A stretch of 64,000 nt of DNA. Origin: Mytilus galloprovincialis. Lineage: Eukaryota > Mollusca > Bivalvia > Mytilida > Mytilidae. Below the pieces are notes generated by a model. The model worked only from the letters and a program-made list of their open reading frames with translations. It ran no database searches and was not told where the DNA came from. The stretch spans positions 23,624,524 to 23,688,523 of the forward strand of contig NC_134845.1 in NCBI RefSeq assembly GCF_965363235.1, given 5' to 3'. Below, in pieces: positions 35,115 to 45,200 of the stretch. Numbering within the stretch: the first letter of the stretch is position 1; each line of letters begins with the position of its first letter. Made by a program: the position numbers and the translations under genes.

Positions 35115-35291
35115 CTTTAAAATCCACTTCACCATTGCCGTCTGTATCAATGATAGCAACAACTCTCTGGACCAATGGATTATCCTTCAACTCTGGAATG
35201 GACATAAACTCCTCCACACTTAAAGAACCAGAATTATCTTTGTCTAGTTTGCAAAATCTTTTCCCAAGACGTCTTATTTCATCTGCATCAA
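35115..35291 (-). CDS. PPP3R1: Calcineurin subunit B, exon with EF-hands 1 and 2
   Basis: A 177-nt exon between TTTTTAG and AAAG|GTACTG, phase 1 in and phase 1 out. It reads [20 protein letters not shown] and on through EF-hand 1 ([12 protein letters not shown]) and EF-hand 2 ([12 protein letters not shown], the final Glu split across the intron). The order and spacing match calcineurin B throughout ([18 protein letters not shown]). With a start Met before exon 37557-37596 the protein is 171 residues, against 170 in vertebrates. Substitutions such as IIDTDG and FCKLDKD suggest either lineage divergence or a paralogue; this cannot be settled here. Confidence 0.9.
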
Positions 35292-36574
35292 CTAAAAACA
35301 TAACATACATGCACTTAATGTCTCCTCCTTTGTGTATTTACTAATATGAAAATAAGGTTTTATAATGGAAATGGGTGCAAATTAACAAAAATAAATGTTC
35401 TTCCTTATCTCCTGAATATCTAAAGTTTTTGGGTAATTTTACCAATAATTTTACCAATTTGGATGAATTCAGAAATTTTGTAATGTTTTATGGCAGGTTA
35501 GCTTTTAAGAACATAAAGAAATACGTAGAACTAACTTCATTTCTAGGTGAGCACTTATGATAAAACAAGCTTATCTTGTGCACTAGATACAATACATAAT
35601 CCATAAAATAAATTGGTCAAGTCTTTTTCTAGAATTTGTGGATGAACAAAAGGATTTGATACAAGCAGGAAATACTAAGATAGACAACTTTTATTAATGT
35701 GTTTCGATATGTGAAATATCCTAAACAAATACTCAGAGCAAAATACAAAATAACAGGTCCACAACTTCTTAGCCTGTGCCAGTTTGGTTGATTCTGACAA
35801 TTGGCTTATTTAATTATATTTTGATGAAATTTTGACATACTATTTACTCTGACCTGTGAGTTGAAGAAATTAAAAAAATCAAAAAGAAATTTAAAGAAAA
35901 AAACACATAATTTACAGGAAACTTGAAAAAAATTCATTGTTTTCAAGTTTTACATTTCAAGGGGAAATAACTCCTGAACAAAGTAGACAGACCAATTTAA
36001 GGGTTCATGATACACATACCTTTATTGTGCATATCATTAATGTTTTTTTCAAAACTAGAATTGGATAGTCATGCAATTGCAGTTCCCTCAAGGCATTTAT
36101 TCAAAAGCAAATAAAATAGCTCTGTAGAAAAGTTAAACTGAATGAGGATACACTAAGTCATATAAATATTGAGTCAAATTTGACTGTTAAAAAGTCCCAA
36201 ACATTTGAAACTGTGGAATGACATATATGCCAGAAATTTTTCAAATCATAATTGCACCTTGTATCTATCTGATGATCAAAGTCCAATAACTCTGGAAAGA
36301 CATATCAGATCTTTTAAAATTAAACAATTTGTTTTATTCACAAATTCAAACAATTATGCTAAGTTTCTAGAAGATCACTCCAATTTGTAGAACATTATTT
36401 GAAATTTAATTAAATCAGACAATAGATTGTCTTAACTCTGGCCAACAACAAAGCAGATAAAAAGGGGGAAAAACTTTCTTAATTATCAATCACATCAAAT
36501 TAATGTAAAGTTTTGAGGAAATCAATCCAGGTATACTTGAATCTTGAGTAAGTAAGTGATATGTAAAAAAATAC

Positions 36575-36663
36575 CTTTTAAAATCAATTGGTTTAAAAGT
36601 CCAACAGCTGGTACAAGGACACAGTTATCATCCTTTGGTTTTCGTTGTCTACGAATATAGTCC
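36575..36663 (-). other. Possible cassette or poison exon in the calcineurin B gene
   Basis: The segment is bounded on the minus strand by TTTACACTAG and AAAAG|GTATTT. It is 89 nt, so inclusion would shift the frame. Entered from the 37557-37596 exon it runs WTIFVDNENQRMITVSLYQL and then hits TAA. It could be a non-productive exon or chance splice-like sequence; no homology is recognised. Confidence 0.3.
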
Positions 36664-36739
36664 CTAGTGTAAACAGTATATAACTTGCATGTTTTATTTG
36701 ATACACTTTCCCAATTTATTTTTATATATCTTTAATATA

Positions 36740-36832
36740 TTTGGAACCCCCCTTTTTTTTGGGCCGATCAATGCATTTGAATGGGGACACCCCCCCCCCC
36801 CTTTTTAAAATGGCTGGATCCACCCCACCTTT
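36740..36832 (+). mobile_element. Partial MITE of the GGATCC family
   Basis: It contains GATCAATGCATTTGAATGGG, a C12 run and AAAATGGCTGGATCC, as at 16250-16355 and inverted at 46714-46865. It lies in an intron of the calcineurin B gene. Confidence 0.6.
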
Positions 36833-36959
36833 TTTAACAAGAAACTCAATAATAATTTAACTCTAAAATAAAATTTTGAATTAAAACCAAAAAGTATTCA
36901 GATATTAGATTAATATAACTAATAAGTGTGTAAAGTTTTAAGCAATAATAATAAATTGT

Positions 36960-37335
36960 TTTAGAGATATGGCACGACCTGTAAAAATCCCATCCCCCCT
37001 TTTTACAAAATACTCAATAACACAAAAATAAAATTTTGAATCATCACCAAAATTTATACAGATCTTAAGATTAATATAACTAAGAAGTATGTAAAGTTTA
37101 AAGCAATTATCATAAATCGACGACCTGTCATGTGAAAAAAATACACTCCTGTTTTAGTTACAATGTCCCCTAACTCAAAAAGTTTTAATCTTATTTTCAC
37201 CAAAAAGTATACAGATCGTTTGACCATCATAAGGGACAACTGCATTAAGTTTCATGAAATTTGGATGAGTCGTTCTCAAGTTACAGTGTGACATGTTTAA
37301 GCAAGACAGACAGACGGACAGAGGGACGCCGGACA
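36960..37335 (+). repeat. Dispersed repeat ending in GACGGACAG..GACGCCGGAC
   Basis: It includes the sequence CATGAAATTTGGATGAGTCG, then CAAGTTACAG, AGACAGACAGACGGACAGAG and GGACGCCGGAC. This tail is typical of a widespread mollusc interspersed repeat. A TAAGATTAATATAACTAAGAAG block near 37065 also occurs at 36905 in diverged form, so the first part may be a tandem duplication. Confidence 0.45.
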
Positions 37336-37556
37336 TTTGTATACCATAATATGAGAATCTGATTCAGATTAGAATCTTAAACTGTGTGAGAGAACTTTAA
37401 CAAGGTTGGATTTAGTGGAAGACAATTATTATCTGAGATCATGAAGAAACTGGTTACAAAACCATATTCTTTTAAAATAAAACGACTTCATGTTATTTTT
37501 CTCTTTTTGAACACAGTTGTTTTTATCTTAAAAATGTTGAATATTTTGTTACTTAC

Positions 37557-37596
37557 AATTCGAAGCCAGATGATCATCAATGGAATTGTGATTACC
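37557..37596 (-). CDS. PPP3R1: Calcineurin subunit B, amino-terminal exon
   Basis: A 40-nt exon between TTGTTTTCAG and AATT|GTAAGTAA. It reads GNHNSIDDHLASN and is completed to Phe by the next exon, aligning residue for residue with GNEASYPLEMCSHF of vertebrate calcineurin B. It begins exactly at Gly2 in phase 0, so an upstream exon must supply the ATG. If that exon ends in ATG, Gly2 is the N-myristoylation site expected for this family. See 39737-39790 for an alternative. Confidence 0.75.
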
Positions 37597-38249
37597 CTGA
37601 AAACAAAATTCTCATCCTGTTAATGTACAATACTAATATTTCATATAAATATATGAATTGGAAAAACATCTCTTTTTTCACAATCTTATTGTTTACAACA
37701 TCAGCCATCAGTGATTATGTCAATAAATTAGCCATGCATTTTTAATATCAGATTCTTAATGACAGAAGTACATGTAATGATTTTTTTTAAGTCCTAACTT
37801 GAACAATAAAAACTAGTCTAACTTAAAATGTAAATTTTTATTTCCTTAAAATTGAGGAAGTGAAATTTTAAGTCGTAGTAAAAGCACAAATATTTTTCTC
37901 TTCTACAAGAAATAGTTTAGATTCTGAAGTACTTTTTAAAGAATTAAAATTCAGGGATCTCCATGACCTGTCTTATGCTGGTGTACCTCCATTGTTAAAA
38001 TATCTTCCCCCAGTAGCTGTCAAATGATCCCCACCATCGTTAAATTATCTTCCGCCATCATCAAATTATTCCATCCATTGTCAAGATCTGTTTTTATTTC
38101 TCTCGTCACTGCCACTTTTTTTAGCAATTACAATCAATTGCCAAAGAGCATTGAAGACGACGACATTGGAACCTTTAGGACTTTACATAGACGATTGTCA
38201 CAAATAACCAGAGCTGTTTATTATAAGTTATGTAACTACTACTGAAAAC

Positions 38250-38320
38250 TCTTTTGTAGACGAAAAGCGCGTCTGGCATATATACAAATTTTAGTCCTGG
38301 TATCTATGATGAGTTTATTT
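38250..38320 (+). repeat. Dispersed repeat fragment, GACGAAA family
   Basis: It contains CTTTTGTAGACGAAAAGCGC, GTCTGGCATA and CCTGGTATCTATGATGAG, matching the other copies of this family. Confidence 0.6.
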
Positions 38321-38479
38321 ACAACCACCAGGTCGATGACACTGCTGGTGGAGATTTATTTCCCCGAGGGTATCACAAGCCCAGTAGTCAGCACCTTTTG
38401 TGCTGACATGAATTGTCATTAATTGATATGATTATACATTTTGTATTTATAAATTTACTGTTTACAAAATTTAGAATTT

Positions 38480-38705
38480 TTTGAAATACTAAGGTTTTTC
38501 TACCTCAGGCATAGATTACCTTAGCTGTATTTGGCAACACTTTTAGGAATTTTGGTCCTCAAAGCTCTTCAACTTCGTACTTTATTTGGCCTTTTTAACT
38601 TTTTTGGAATCGAGCGTCACTGATGAGTCTTTTGTAGACGAAACACGGGTCTGGCTTGTATACAAATTTTAGTCCTGGTATCTTTGATGAGTTTATCAAC
38701 AGAAT
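38480..38705 (+). repeat. Dispersed repeat, GACGAAAC family, near complete
   Basis: It reads GAAATACTAAGGTTTTTC, ATTACCTTAGCTGTATTTGG, TTTTGGTCCTCAAAGCTC, CACTGATGAGTCTTTTGTAG, GACGAAACACGGGTCTGGC and GGTATCTTTGATGAGTTTAT. This is the plus-strand counterpart of 18575-18785. The partial copy 61985-62065 shares its start. Confidence 0.65.
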
Positions 38706-39444
38706 AATTAGTTTTTCATCTAAAATTATGTTTTTAATTTTTAATTTGATGATGCTATAGAAAGTTTGTAAACGTATTAAACTGGCAAATAACTAGTAAA
38801 AGGGTTTTTAAATTCTCCTTATTTTGACCAAAAAATATATTTAAACATTCAAAAGAAATTATTGATCTACTGCTTGACATTTGTTTTTACTTCTGCACAC
38901 AACTTGTCACAAGATAAAATTATGCTTTTAAGTGTTTCTGAATATGCATGATACATGTATGACTGATTTTTTTTTTGAAACCTTTTAAGTCTTTTATAAG
39001 TAATTTGGGAAAAAGTAATGCAAAATTAATGATTAAGAATCTTATTAAAACAAAGTGGAACACTTGATCACAAATAAAGCAGTTCATAAACAACTTGCTT
39101 TTTTCAACAAATATGAATACAAAATTTATAACTGTTGAAACTTTTATCTAAGATTTTGAGATTAACTAGGAAACATGTCTAAATTTGTGAAATCTTAATT
39201 TAAGAGTATTAAACTTTACTTGAGTACTCTGTATTATGTGATAATAATAATAATTGACAATAACTGCACCGCTGCTCTGACATATATGTCATGTATGTCA
39301 GAAGTCCCAATTCAGTAGCCTATAATTCAGTGGTTGTTGCTGTATTGCTGTATATCATATTTTATTTTTAAAGTGTATCTAATAAGCTTAAGGATTTCAA
39401 TATTACAAATCCTTGGTTAACTGTATAGATCAGACATTTACATA

Positions 39445-39555
39445 GGTGGATCCAGAGGCCCTTGTTTGTTGGAAAAATTTGGTTGATTATATAGGGAATC
39501 ACTGAAGCGTGACTGGAGTGGGCTCTCCCCTAAGTCAGTCAATTAACAAATCCCC
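39445..39555. mobile_element. Partial MITE related to 3092-3231
   Basis: It carries AGGTGGATCCAGAGGCCC, AAAAATTTGGTTGATTATAT, TAGGGAATCACTGAAGCGTG and CCTAAGTCAGTCA in the order of the 3.1-kb element. The right terminal repeat has been lost and is replaced by C and A runs. Confidence 0.65.
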
Positions 39556-39736
39556 CCCACCCCCCCAAAAAAAAAAACAAACAAACAAACCACACACACT
39601 CCCTTTTATAATAAGTTCTCAATGAGGTCTTGAAAGACCACTGAAAGACTTAGCCTTTCATTTCTGTAGAGACTCTTTCTTTAGTTATTAAAATTTCTAT
39701 GCCTTAATTTTTGGTCTATTTGATTAAATAATTAAC

Positions 39737-39790
39737 CTGTCTGTCAAAATCAAGCTCTTCCTTTATTTCTGGGATTTTGAATTTCTCCAT
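39737..39790 (-). CDS. Candidate alternative first exon of calcineurin B
   Basis: A minus-strand ATG in an AAATGG context opens 18 codons, MEKFKIPEIKEELDFDRQ, ending at CAG|GTTAAT in phase 0. That phase fits the GNHNS exon at 37596, giving an amino-terminally extended protein without a free Gly2. The donor is not strong (T at +3), and an 18-codon open stretch can arise by chance, so this is a candidate only. Confidence 0.3.
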
Positions 39791-41207
39791 TTATGCTCTA
39801 TCATGTTCTTTGAATATTCATTATATTGTGCCATGTAAAAAGTTCTGTGTCAAGAGTAAACTTCCGGTTGAAATTAGGGGTTTTCCAATGTTCCCGTGAC
39901 TCTGGTTTGTAATTGTTTTTCAATATATAGAACAGTAACATTTTATTCCTTATCATATCTATAACATTTTTATCTGTATCAACGAAAACTGTAGTAAAGA
40001 CAATTTGTTTACTGTATCGTGGTATACAATTTACTTTCGGAATAAGACTACCCTCCCCCTTTTTTATGTCTTTCTGTAAACTTGTACCAATGAATAGTCT
40101 AGTCATAATAAAAAGCACGGTTTGAGAAATTCCCATTAATGCAACAACATCAAAAACTGTATAATGATGACATGATGAATAACAAAGTAGAAAGATTTCT
40201 AGACGGGACGAACCATAGCAGACGATTTCAATCCCAGGATGCATTGTACTGTTTGGAACATGCTAAAAGTATGATTTCGTCCTCTCATTTGATTTAGTAA
40301 CTTGTAAGGAAAGCTCTCGAAAGAAATGTGTGTCCATGTTTGAATAAATTTTAAATAAAATATCTTATTAGGTAACAAGCATTTAACCTCAAGAGGGATG
40401 GGGTTATGTTTTTTTCTGAGTAAGATTTCGTTTTGCGCAAAGCGCTAACATTTTAATTTAGTTTTTCAACGCGTACAATGGGAGGCAACTCTCATTGTAC
40501 CTAATTGATAACGCCGTGTACTAGATTTGCCTCCCCTTGTTGCGTCATCCGATGCTTAGTTAGCATGTGGTTTTAGCAAGAGCATGTTCCAGCCACATTT
40601 TATTATGTATTTGATTAATTTTTTTTTTCCTTCCTTATAATTTATATTTAATCTTACCCAGATTGGGTTAAGGTGCTTCATATTCACTCTTGTTCATTGT
40701 TGCTTATTGATACCATGTTTGGTATAATTGTATATTATTGCATTATTATAATAAAGCACCTTTCGCCAAACACTATTAGTTGTCAATTGTTATCAAGCCA
40801 ACTATTTTTTATCATCAAATTGTCAATCAGAATATTTTTACAGGAAAACCACATCCCCTCCTCCTTAACCCCAACCCGTGAACTTAAATGGTCGTCCCCT
40901 CATAAAAGATCTATCTGAGCTCAGGTAAAGTAAAAAGTAAAAGTAAAATAAAATAAAGTAAACTTAGAGAAATATACTAATAAATAAATAAAATTGAATT
41001 AAATCGCATTGCTAAAAAGCTCCAAGACAAAGTAGGTGACGTTAGATTAAATTATAAATAGTTTCGCCTTTTTGTAAATACTATAGTTAATCTAATGTTT
41101 TAGTTCTTATGATCATAGCTATTAATGTGAGGTTGAGAAATAAAGTAAATAAACTGTCATCTTTAAAAAGAATAAAAATGTATGTAATTTGCCGTAGGAA
41201 AATAACC
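39791..41207. other. Unannotated flank upstream of calcineurin B
   Basis: It may include the true promoter and first exon. A 147-codon minus-strand frame at 39801-40244 has no recognised domain. A compact hairpin at 40473-40500 is described separately. Otherwise nothing is supported. Confidence 0.3.
40473..40500. repeat. Short hairpin with GCAA tetraloop
   Basis: A 12-bp stem, GTACAATGGGAG against CTCTCATTGTAC with a single G-U pair if transcribed, closes a GCAA loop of the stable GNRA class. The stem can form on the plus-strand transcript. No function is known. Confidence 0.6.
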
Positions 41208-41837
41208 CTTAAGGGCATACGATACAGTTTTGAACCTGTATTTACAAGTTAATGAAAATTTGCATATAGGCTATTTTTTATCTGATTAAATCAAATATGT
41301 AATTAAAAATATACCTTCATGTGCTACTTTTTGAGTAAAATGAGGTCGAAATTTTGTATATTTGCTCAAAATTCAGATTTGTGTCCGTATTTTCTTTTTC
41401 GAAAGAAAGACATAACTTTTTTGTTTTAAAAGATAAACACTAATTGTTTTTTGTTAAATAATCGGTAATGTCTGTATTTTATAAGTATCATTAAAAATTA
41501 TGCAATTTTTATTCCGAAATAACTCTATATTTATCAAATGTTCATGAATAGAGGAAAAAACGTCATTTTTTGCTGCATGTTTATCAAAATTAAAAAAAAT
41601 GCGCTATTTACAGTTTTATAAAATTTGGGTCACATAATCTCCTTGCAAAATGAAACAAATTGCTGTTTTAAAAAATAAGGGTCCATGCACTCGTTTTCAA
41701 ATTAAAACAGTTTGAATGATAAAAATCAGTCGAAAAATGCATCTTTTCCCGATATGTCATAGTTTAACGTCGCGAAAATAACATTTTACGTTAGCAACGT
41801 CATTACCTTCCCTGTAACTGTATCGTATGCCCTTAAG
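41208..41837. mobile_element. TTAA-flanked MITE with perfect terminal inverted repeats
   Basis: Left CTTAAGGGCATACGATACAGTT and its exact complement on the right give a 22-bp perfect palindromic pair 630 bp apart. Read as an element, it is TTAA + GGGCATACGATACAGTT ... + TTAA, the target duplication used by piggyBac-type transposases. The interior is AT-rich with no transposase frame. The perfect ends suggest relatively recent movement. Confidence 0.75.
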
Positions 41838-42248
41838 TGTTTCTATTGTCCACTAAATAATTCTGTAAAGTAGGTATTTTGATAATCCTTTAATTGGTTT
41901 TACATAACTAAATAAAATATATGTCAATCATATAAATTTATAACATAAAAAGAGAATAAGATATTTTTTATTTCCAATTATGGGCCCCAAAGGGCATAAA
42001 CATTACAACATCAATAATTTTTTTATAATACAATACAAACAATGAGATAAAAAAAAAAAAAAAAGTTAAACGAGAACTATTTAAGTTCTTAAAGAATACG
42101 TAGATAAAGAATCAATAGTATGAATAATTGACCAATAAAAAGTAACTTTAGAAAATTCAAATTGACCCTTAAATTTCATAGGTGAATAAAATAATTCCAA
42201 TCAGCACGTGATGTCCGGGTTAAAAGGAGAAGACCGCAACCTCCCAAC

Positions 42249-42557
42249 ATCACATATCACACTTAAATGTAGATAGCTGTTTGGAATAAATAATTGAAAC
42301 ATCATTGTACTTTATTCACCAGGTATGTAAATTGTTAATGTATAAACTATTTTCAATTGAATTTTAAAAGTAAGAATTTGCTTTTGATTTAATAACTTTG
42401 ATATTTAAAACTTAAATTAGATTTATAAAAGATTTTCATTATCAGAAATAAGTTAAAACAAAGTTTAAATCAATAGATCACAGATCACATATCACACTTA
42501 AATGTAGATAGCTGTTTGGAATAGATAATTGAAACATCATTGTATTTTATTCACCAG
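42249..42557 (+). repeat. 74-bp direct repeats bounding a GT-AG segment
   Basis: Copies 42249-42322 and 42484-42557 differ at two positions and both end in TTTATTCACCAG. The 161 bp between them begins GTATGT and ends CACAG, so the pair looks like a duplicated non-coding exon with an intron between. All frames contain stops. The second copy is followed by a GC-richer segment (CGCCGGGCCTCGAAAGG) of unknown nature. Confidence 0.6.
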
Positions 42558-43277
42558 CGCCGGGCCTCGAAAGGAGAAAGTGTCCGAGATGAGGGACACG
42601 CCAGCAGAAGGTATTACATAGACCTGAACATGAGCGAGCTAGTATTCCCCAGATTCTCCGAAAGAAGTTAGAATCCTCGTATAGATAAAAGTGAGCGAGA
42701 ATAGTCCCTAAGTGAAAGATGTCAGTTCCCCGATATTTAAGTGTTATTAACGTTTTGGAGGGAAAGGGGAGACAAACTGAAAGAACAGAGATTCTCCCCC
42801 TTTTCCTGCACTACAGAACTTTTCCTGCATTACATGTGCATCAATATTTATGAGGAATTTTTGGGTACAGTGACAGATTGAGATAGTAATTCAGTCAAAA
42901 TTCAACACTATTCAACCAATAAACAAACATTAAAAGCACAGAACCTGTAAATTGCTCATTTTGAGATAAACTTTATAAATCGGCGTTATGGAAGAATCAC
43001 GAAACTGAAGCCGACACATCTAAATTGACGATAAACATTTTTTTGTGGTGTTTTGATATTATTCTTACTTTCATATTGTCTTCAAATAAGTGCATATTGA
43101 TACTTGTTACAGAGTATATTAATTAAACATTTGCTATACTCAACAGGATCCGAATAGCCGGATAATTTACACTTTTTATTAATATATTATTAATATAGTA
43201 CTTATTTTTATAATGCACATGAATGATAACTTTAAACTCACTGATGACAAATGCTCAGTATATTAGATAACAGACAA

Positions 43278-43390
43278 GGAACTTATTTCACCAGGTGAGG
43301 AACAAATCTCACAAACCTAGAACTTATTTCACCAGGTAAGGAACAAATGTTATAAACCCAGAAATTATTTCACTAGGTAAGGAACAAAGG
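43278..43390 (+). repeat. 43-bp minisatellite with splice-donor-like core
   Basis: Three copies start near 43278, 43321 and 43364. Each contains AACTTATTTCACCAGGTAAGG or a close variant followed by AACAAA. Related single copies occur near 45495 (ACTTATCTCACCAGGTAAAG) and 42312. The array lies immediately left of the 441-bp array. Confidence 0.65.
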
Positions 43391-43410
43391 AGTCCAACAT
43401 GTAGGTTCAG

Positions 43411-43438
43411 TATATATATATATATATATATATATATA
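43411..43438. repeat. (TA)n microsatellite
   Basis: An uninterrupted TA run directly before the first unit of the 441-bp array; a similar run at 45179-45200 closes the array on the other side. Confidence 0.9.
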
Positions 43439-43439
43439 A

Positions 43440-45178
43440 GTACGTCTGAGTCAGTGACAACCCTACAACAGATGTATCCATCGGATCGCCATCAATGATG
43501 GTGATACATGGCTGTGTACATAATGTATATACAACTCGTCTAAACATCAACCCAACAATGTTAGATCTGTAAATTTGCTTTCGCAAATTTTTGGTTCTTC
43601 CCTCGCCGGGATTCGAACCCATGCTACTGTGATATCGTGACACCAAATCGCCTGCACTGCAGCCGTCCCGCTAGACCACACGACCACCTGGGCTCTCAAA
43701 AAAAGAGCTTTCGCTGGCCGTCTGTTACCTTTCCACGTCAGTTTTAATCTAGCGGCGTACTGCAGTACATGATATATAAGGCATGAAGATGTTATTGTTA
43801 CAGATCAGCTAAATTATCTATAGTAAAGGATCCTACAAATGAATGTAAGATACAGTCACAGAAAATAATTATATTTATAAGTACGTCTGAGTCAGTGACA
43901 ACCCTACAACAGATGTATCCATCGGATCGCCATCAATGATGGTGATACATGGCTGTGTACATAATATATATACAACTCGTCTTAACATCAACCCAACAAT
44001 GTTAGATCTGTAAATTTGCTTTCGAAAATTTTTGGTTCTTCCCTCGCCGGGATTCGAGCCCATGCTACTGTGATATCGTGACACCAAATCGCCTGCACTG
44101 CAGCCGTCCCGCTAGACCACACGACCACCTGGGCTCTCAAAAAAAGAGCTTTCGCTGGCCGTGTGTTACCTTTCCACGTCAGTTTTAATCTAGCGGCGTA
44201 CTGCAGTACATAATATATAAGGCATGAAGATGTTATTGTTACAGATCAGCTAAATTATCTATAGTAAAGGATCCTACAAATGAATGTAAGATACAGTCAC
44301 AGAAAATAATTATATTTATAAGTACGTCTGAGTCAGTGACAACCCTACAACAGATGTATCCATCGGATCGCCATCAATGATGGTGATACATGGCTGTGTA
44401 CATAATGTATATACAACTCGTCTAAACATCAACCCAACAATGTTAGATCTGTAAATTTGCTTTCGCAAATTTTTGGTTCTTCCCTCGCCGGGATTCGAAC
44501 CCATGCCACTGTGATATCGTGACACCAAATCGCCTGCACTGCAGCCGTCCCGCTAGACCACACGACCACCTGGGCTCTCAAAAAAAGAGCTTTCGCTGGC
44601 CGTGTGTTACCTTTCCACGTCAGTTTTAATCTAGCGGCGTACTGCAGTACATGATATATAAGGCATGAAGATGTTATTGTTACAGATCAGCTAAATTATC
44701 TATAGTAAAGGATCCTACAAATGAATGTAAGATACAGTCACAGAAAATAATTATATTTATAAGTACGTCTGAGTCAGTGACAACCCTACAACAGATGTAT
44801 CCATCGGATCGCCATCAATGATGGTGATACATGGCTGTGTACATAATGTATATACAACTCGTCTAAACATCAACCCAACAATGTTAGATCTGTAAATTTG
44901 CTTTCGCAAATTTTTGGTTCTTCCCTCGCCGGGATTCAAACCCATGCTACTGTGATATCGTGACACCAAATCGCCTGCACTGCAGCCGTCCCGCTAGACC
45001 ACACGACCACCTGGGCTCTCAAAAAAAGAGCTTTCGCTGGCCGTGTGTTACCTTTCCACGTCAGTTTTAATCTAGCGGCGTACTGCAGTACATGATATAT
45101 AAGGCATGAAGATGTTATTGTTACAGATCAGCTAAAATATCTATAGTAAAGGATCCTACAAATGAATGTAAGATACAG
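43440..45178 (-). repeat. Four-copy 441-bp tandem array containing a tRNA-derived SINE
   Basis: Units begin at 43440, 43881, 44322 and 44763, exactly 441 bp apart, and differ by only a few substitutions. On the minus strand each unit holds a SINE: A box TGGTCTAGCGG, B box GGTTCGAATCCC, then a body with TTGCGAAAGCAAATTTACAG and CCATGTATCACCATCATTG. A spacer of about 185 bp follows (CTAGCGGCGTACTGCAGTAC, GATCCTACAAATGAATG). One B box in unit 2 (GGCTCGAATCCC) and one in unit 4 (GGTTTGAATCCC) are mutated. High identity means recent amplification or homogenisation. The 70-codon frames in each unit are by-products. Confidence 0.85.
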
Positions 45179-45200
45179 TATATATATATATATATATATA
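45179..45200. repeat. (TA)n microsatellite
   Basis: The TA run follows a truncated fourth unit (ends GATACAG) of the 441-bp array, mirroring the TA run at its left edge. Confidence 0.9.

Noticed and set aside
39801..40244. 147-codon minus-strand frame
   Set aside because: No motif, no splice context and no recognisable family; it overlaps the candidate calcineurin B upstream region but reads in an unrelated frame.
43608..43695. Possible functional tRNA genes in the 441-bp units
   Set aside because: A and B boxes are present, but the sequence does not give a convincing cloverleaf with paired acceptor stem and it continues into a SINE body, so a tRNA-derived SINE is the better reading.
43407..44969. 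Four 70-79-codon minus-strand frames of nearly identical sequence
   Set aside because: They are translations of the SINE-containing 441-bp repeat unit, not a gene family.
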